Below are positions 60,805 to 64,000 of a DNA stretch of 64,000 nt, piece after piece. Under the pieces are notes generated by a model. That model was not told the origin of the DNA and did not search any database. It saw only the letters and a list, made by a program, of their open reading frames with translations. The stretch's first letter is position 1. Each line of letters begins with the position of its first letter. Where the stretch lies: positions 1 through 64,000 of the forward strand of contig CAMWJC010000007.1 of assembly GCA_947174495.1 (NCBI GenBank), read 5' to 3'. Source of the DNA: an uncultured Lachnospiraceae bacterium (GTDB lineage Bacteria; Bacillota; Clostridia; Lachnospirales; Lachnospiraceae). Made by a program: the position numbers and the translations under genes.

Positions 60805-62082
60805 TTATGTTCCTTCTGCACCCGGTTCTTCCTCCAATGAGATATCTTCAACCTGAACTAGCCGGGTTTTCTGACTTACTCCGGTCTTTTCAACTGCCAA
60901 AAAATCCGCATCCATTTTCCAGGTGCCAAAAGCTCTCTTTATTGTAACATTTTTTTCTATAATTTGTACCCCTTTTTCCTGTAAAGTTTCTATAAATTTT
61001 TGTATTTTTCCTTCAAACAGTTCCTTTACCTGTTCTTTTGTATATATTTCTTCTTCTACCTCGTATTCTCTTACCAGATAACTTCCTATATACACTGGAA
61101 GATAATAATTTTTGAAAAGTTTTAATTGATGCTTTTCTTCGATTACATCATACTTTTCAAACTTCCTTCCAAGAAGAGGCGTGCTTATTTTTCTAGTTCC
61201 AAGGATTAAAAACGGCTGTTTCTTTTCTTTACCCGTATACTTCTTTTCTTCATGCTTCTCATCAATATCCTCAGCCAGTGAATAAATACACTGAAGCATG
61301 ATATCTGCATCTGCAACACAATAATCATATCTTTTTACCGTTCCGTCGTCATTATAGATTGGCACACCTCCTTCCACAAGAATATCTCCCTTTTGGATCT
61401 CTGCTCCGGCCTTCACTAGCGGAACACCGCTTCTTGTCACCATACTGACAATCACACCCTCCTTTTGTGCAACAAGATCCATACCCGTATTCTCTTTATT
61501 TATCCCTGTTTCTTTCTTTCCCTCATCCATCTTTATCAGATCATTTTCTTTTACCTGAATCAACAATCTGGTTCCGTCAATTCTTGCTGACGTCCATGTA
61601 ACAATATCAAAGTGTTCTCTGATCGACTCTTCCAGCGTCTCAATATCGATTTGCCCCTTCTTAACCCCTGTTCTGATCCCATTTGCATTGAGAAAATCCT
61701 GAAATACATCTGTTGTAACAAAATAATTTCCATCGATTTCCACTGCCCATATAAATCCGGACATCCATATCCAAAATGCAAGACTTCCCAAAAGTCCTGC
61801 TAAAAAGATTCTCCGTCTCCACATCCTGACAGAAAGAAAGGGTAGTCCATAACGTCCTGTTATGACCACCCTGGTTCCCGTTTTTCTTGTAAGGCCCTTT
61901 AATTTGTAAAAATTCTTAAGACTGATATTCATGGTATAATAATCACCATAATTAACGATATTCCATAAAAATAAATGATGATTACTACACAAATTCATAA
62001 ATCTTTCCGGTGAAAATCCCTGTACCCTGATTGTAAGATATCCCTGCAGATATCGTATTACCTGTAACATGCCGCACCTCAC
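60805..62082 (-). CDS. yqfD: Sporulation protein YqfD
   Basis: YLTIRVQGFSPERFMNLC, GVKKGQIDIETLEESIREHFDIVTWTSARIDGTRLLIQVKE. Confidence 0.92.
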   Translation of the reverse strand: MRCGMLQVIRYLQGYLTIRVQGFSPERFMNLCSNHHLFLWNIVNYGDYYTMNISLKNFYKLKGLTRKTGTRVVITGRYGLPFLSVRMWRRRIFLAGLLGSLAFWIWMSGFIWAVEIDGNYFVTTDVFQDFLNANGIRTGVKKGQIDIETLEESIREHFDIVTWTSARIDGTRLLIQVKENDLIKMDEGKKETGINKENTGMDLVAQKEGVIVSMVTRSGVPLVKAGAEIQKGDILVEGGVPIYNDDGTVKRYDYCVADADIMLQCIYSLAEDIDEKHEEKKYTGKEKKQPFLILGTRKISTPLLGRKFEKYDVIEEKHQLKLFKNYYLPVYIGSYLVREYEVEEEIYTKEQVKELFEGKIQKFIETLQEKGVQIIEKNVTIKRAFGTWKMDADFLAVEKTGVSQKTRLVQVEDISLEEEPGAEGT

Positions 62083-62099
62083 ATGGTTTATTTTTGCGT

Positions 62100-62435
62100 T
62101 TACACAAAATAACAGATTCTCTCAATCCATCCGCTTATCTTCATGTCCTCATTTGTATAATAAACTATGTTCAGTCTTTTTCCGCATATTTCTATTTTGC
62201 AGGTCTTTCCCTGCAACAGGATCACTTCACTGGTGTATTCAATAATTCCCTTATAATTTTCAATAAAAGCCTCCGTATTACCTGTAAGCGTCACAATGGA
62301 TGCCCCAAGCATGGAATCTTTGGGAAGCTTTAAAGACTCCACCACAAGCTCCCTGTTTGATATTGTCTTCCTTGCTTCTCTTTCTTTTCTGGTAGTATTC
62401 CAGTCTTCTTTTATTTTGCTTTTTCTTTTCATCAT
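62100..62435 (-). CDS. yqfC: Sporulation protein YqfC
   Basis: GNTEAFIENYKGIIEYTSEVILLQGKTCKIEICGKRLNIVYYTNEDMKISG, upstream of yqfD. Confidence 0.9.
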   Translation of the reverse strand: MMKRKSKIKEDWNTTRKEREARKTISNRELVVESLKLPKDSMLGASIVTLTGNTEAFIENYKGIIEYTSEVILLQGKTCKIEICGKRLNIVYYTNEDMKISGWIERICYFV

Positions 62436-62498
62436 ATCATACTATATGAGAAAAGAGCTTTCGCTAGACCAACATCTTAGTCTATTTTCCATAGAAGT

Positions 62499-62530
62499 CC
62501 TATCATAAATAGAACCCTATTTATGATAGG
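62499..62530. terminator. Hairpin terminator overlapping the rlmH stop codon
   Basis: CCTATCATAAATAG-AACC-CTATTTATGATAGG. Confidence 0.7.
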
Positions 62531-62996
62531 GTTCTCCCATGATGATTCGATAACTCCTGTATATCTGCTCCAACAGGATCACCCGCATAAGTTGGTGCGG
62601 AAACGTCATATTGGAAAAACTAATTGACCGGTCAGCCACCTTTGAAACACTTTGATGCAATCCAAGTGAGCCGCCTATTATAAACTGTATATGACTTTTT
62701 CCCTGAATGCCAAGCTGATTGATCTCTTTTGCAAAAGAAACCGAATCCGGCTTTTGCCCTTCAATCTCCAGTGCATAGACACAGGCATCCTCTCTTACAT
62801 ATTTTAATATTCTGGCCGCTTCTTTTTCCTTAATCTGTTTTTCTACCACCAAGCTGGCGTGATCTGGAGTCTTTTCATCCTGAACTTCAATGATCTCCAG
62901 CCTGCAATATTTAGATAACCGCTTTTCATATTCGGAAACTGCTTTTCTGTAAAAATCTTCTTTTATTTTTCCTACGCAGATAATCGTGATTTTCAC
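62517..62996 (-). CDS. rlmH: 23S rRNA (pseudouridine1915-N3)-methyltransferase (GTG start likely)
   Basis: ITIICVGKIKEDFYRKAVSEYEKRLSKYCRLEIIEV, FIIGGSLGLHQSV, LEQIYRSYRIIMGEPYHK. Confidence 0.96.
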   Translation of the reverse strand: MKITIICVGKIKEDFYRKAVSEYEKRLSKYCRLEIIEVQDEKTPDHASLVVEKQIKEKEAARILKYVREDACVYALEIEGQKPDSVSFAKEINQLGIQGKSHIQFIIGGSLGLHQSVSKVADRSISFSNMTFPHQLMRVILLEQIYRSYRIIMGEPYHK

Positions 62997-63003
62997 GCTG
63001 ATC

Positions 63004-63747
63004 CTATGCTCCACTTTCAAATATTTCTGGATAGACTTCCTCGATCAGTCTGTCCAAATATGCCTCATCAAGATTCATGAACTGTCTGTTGATCATTTGC
63101 TTCATATGATCGATCCGTTGAAAATACTTCAATTCCTCCTGCTGATCCGAAAGTCCCAGTTCCCGATCCATAAAATCCTTATCCATGTAAGTAATACACC
63201 ATTTTTTTATTTCAACAGTCAGATTGTTTTCTTTATATGCCTTCTTCGAAAGTACCCGGGAATTTTTGAGAGATACAATTCCCATAATAATAAACAACAC
63301 AAACAATACACCCATTACACCGGTAATCATATATTTTCCGGTAAGTGACATATTCAACTTCACAACATCCAAAAAAAACAGAATAACAATCACAAATCCC
63401 AGACTGCCCACTCCTAAAAGAGCATACGCCGAGGTTCTGCTGTCTTCTGCTTTTTCCTCATTATTCATATATCCGTACTGATATACAGGTTTTACTTCCT
63501 CCTCATCAAATTCAAAATCCTCATATTGCTCCGCATCCTGAAAATTTTCCTCAAGAAACTCTTCCGACACATCTCCGCTCTCTGCCATAACTCTAACAGC
63601 TGCCATAATTTCTTCTTCAGAAATATCCGTCAGCGTTTCCCTGGCTGCTTTCTCAACCGGTAATTCATCCACTAAGTCACAGCCGCAATCTGCACAAACA
63701 GTAATTCCGTCTACATACTCACATTTACATTCCGGACACCATGCCAT
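63004..63747 (-). CDS. Zinc-ribbon membrane protein, unknown function
   Basis: MAWCPECKCEYVDGITVCADCGCDLVDELP; two TM segments. Confidence 0.7.
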   Translation of the reverse strand: MAWCPECKCEYVDGITVCADCGCDLVDELPVEKAARETLTDISEEEIMAAVRVMAESGDVSEEFLEENFQDAEQYEDFEFDEEEVKPVYQYGYMNNEEKAEDSRTSAYALLGVGSLGFVIVILFFLDVVKLNMSLTGKYMITGVMGVLFVLFIIMGIVSLKNSRVLSKKAYKENNLTVEIKKWCITYMDKDFMDRELGLSDQQEELKYFQRIDHMKQMINRQFMNLDEAYLDRLIEEVYPEIFESGA

Positions 63748-64000
63748 ACCCTGCCCCTCCTTTGTAACCCTTCCATTATTTTACTACGGATCGGCATGAG
63801 TTTCCACTAATTTTTGGATGAACTGTTCCTTTTTGCAGAAATCAGGCAGGGAACCCCTATATTTTTATTCTCTTTTGGCAGCATCCAGACATAGTTATCG
63901 GGATCTAAGGTGGATACATAAACCGGTTTTCTGCCTACCTTATCCTTATTTTCACTTTGATAAATCCAAGAGCCGTGATCTGCCCGGGCATTCCATTCCC

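Noticed and set aside
62436-62516. Possible sporulation sigma (SigE/SigK-like) promoter upstream of yqfC
   Set aside because: CATATAGTATGATATG fragments are present but no properly spaced -35/-10 pair matching the consensus was found.
1-64000. CRISPR array, rRNA operon, prophage or retron
   Set aside because: No regularly spaced repeats, rRNA motifs, phage structural genes or reverse transcriptase were seen in the window.

Overview
This 64 kb window is chromosomal core-type sequence from a low-to-mid GC, spore-forming Firmicute. I infer Clostridia/Lachnospiraceae from gene content only. It carries amino-acid biosynthesis genes (argH-asd; leuB-[GT39-like]-ilvD-ilvB-serC-serA; aroC; proA), glgB-mscS, tgt/yajC, a spermidine/putrescine operon (XRE-cupin, potABCD), a two-component/ABC cassette, and the sporulation cluster yqfC-yqfD-phoH-(PgpH-like)-ybeY, plus rlmH, one tRNA-Thr(CGT) and several clear terminators. 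I see no phage, CRISPR array, rRNA or complete IS. The most unusual signal is a dispersed, non-coding, highly structured element present three times (about 18616-19001, 35323-35719, 46563-46787). Each hairpin has a ~21-bp near-perfect stem whose sequence differs between copies with compensatory changes. The stem encloses a loop core with an invariant 22-mer, GCTCGATAAAGCGTTCGCGAAT. Hairpins occur as an inverted pair in the two full copies and singly in the third. The elements have terminal inverted repeats and abut gene 3' ends and stop codons. Other notable points: a truncated PgpH relative with a degenerate HD site; a GGDEF-EAL protein with a degenerate GGDEF site; a GT39-like membrane gene coupled by overlaps inside the leuB/ilvD operon; a coiled-coil tail on GlgB; and duplicated lipoproteins flanking a methyltransferase.
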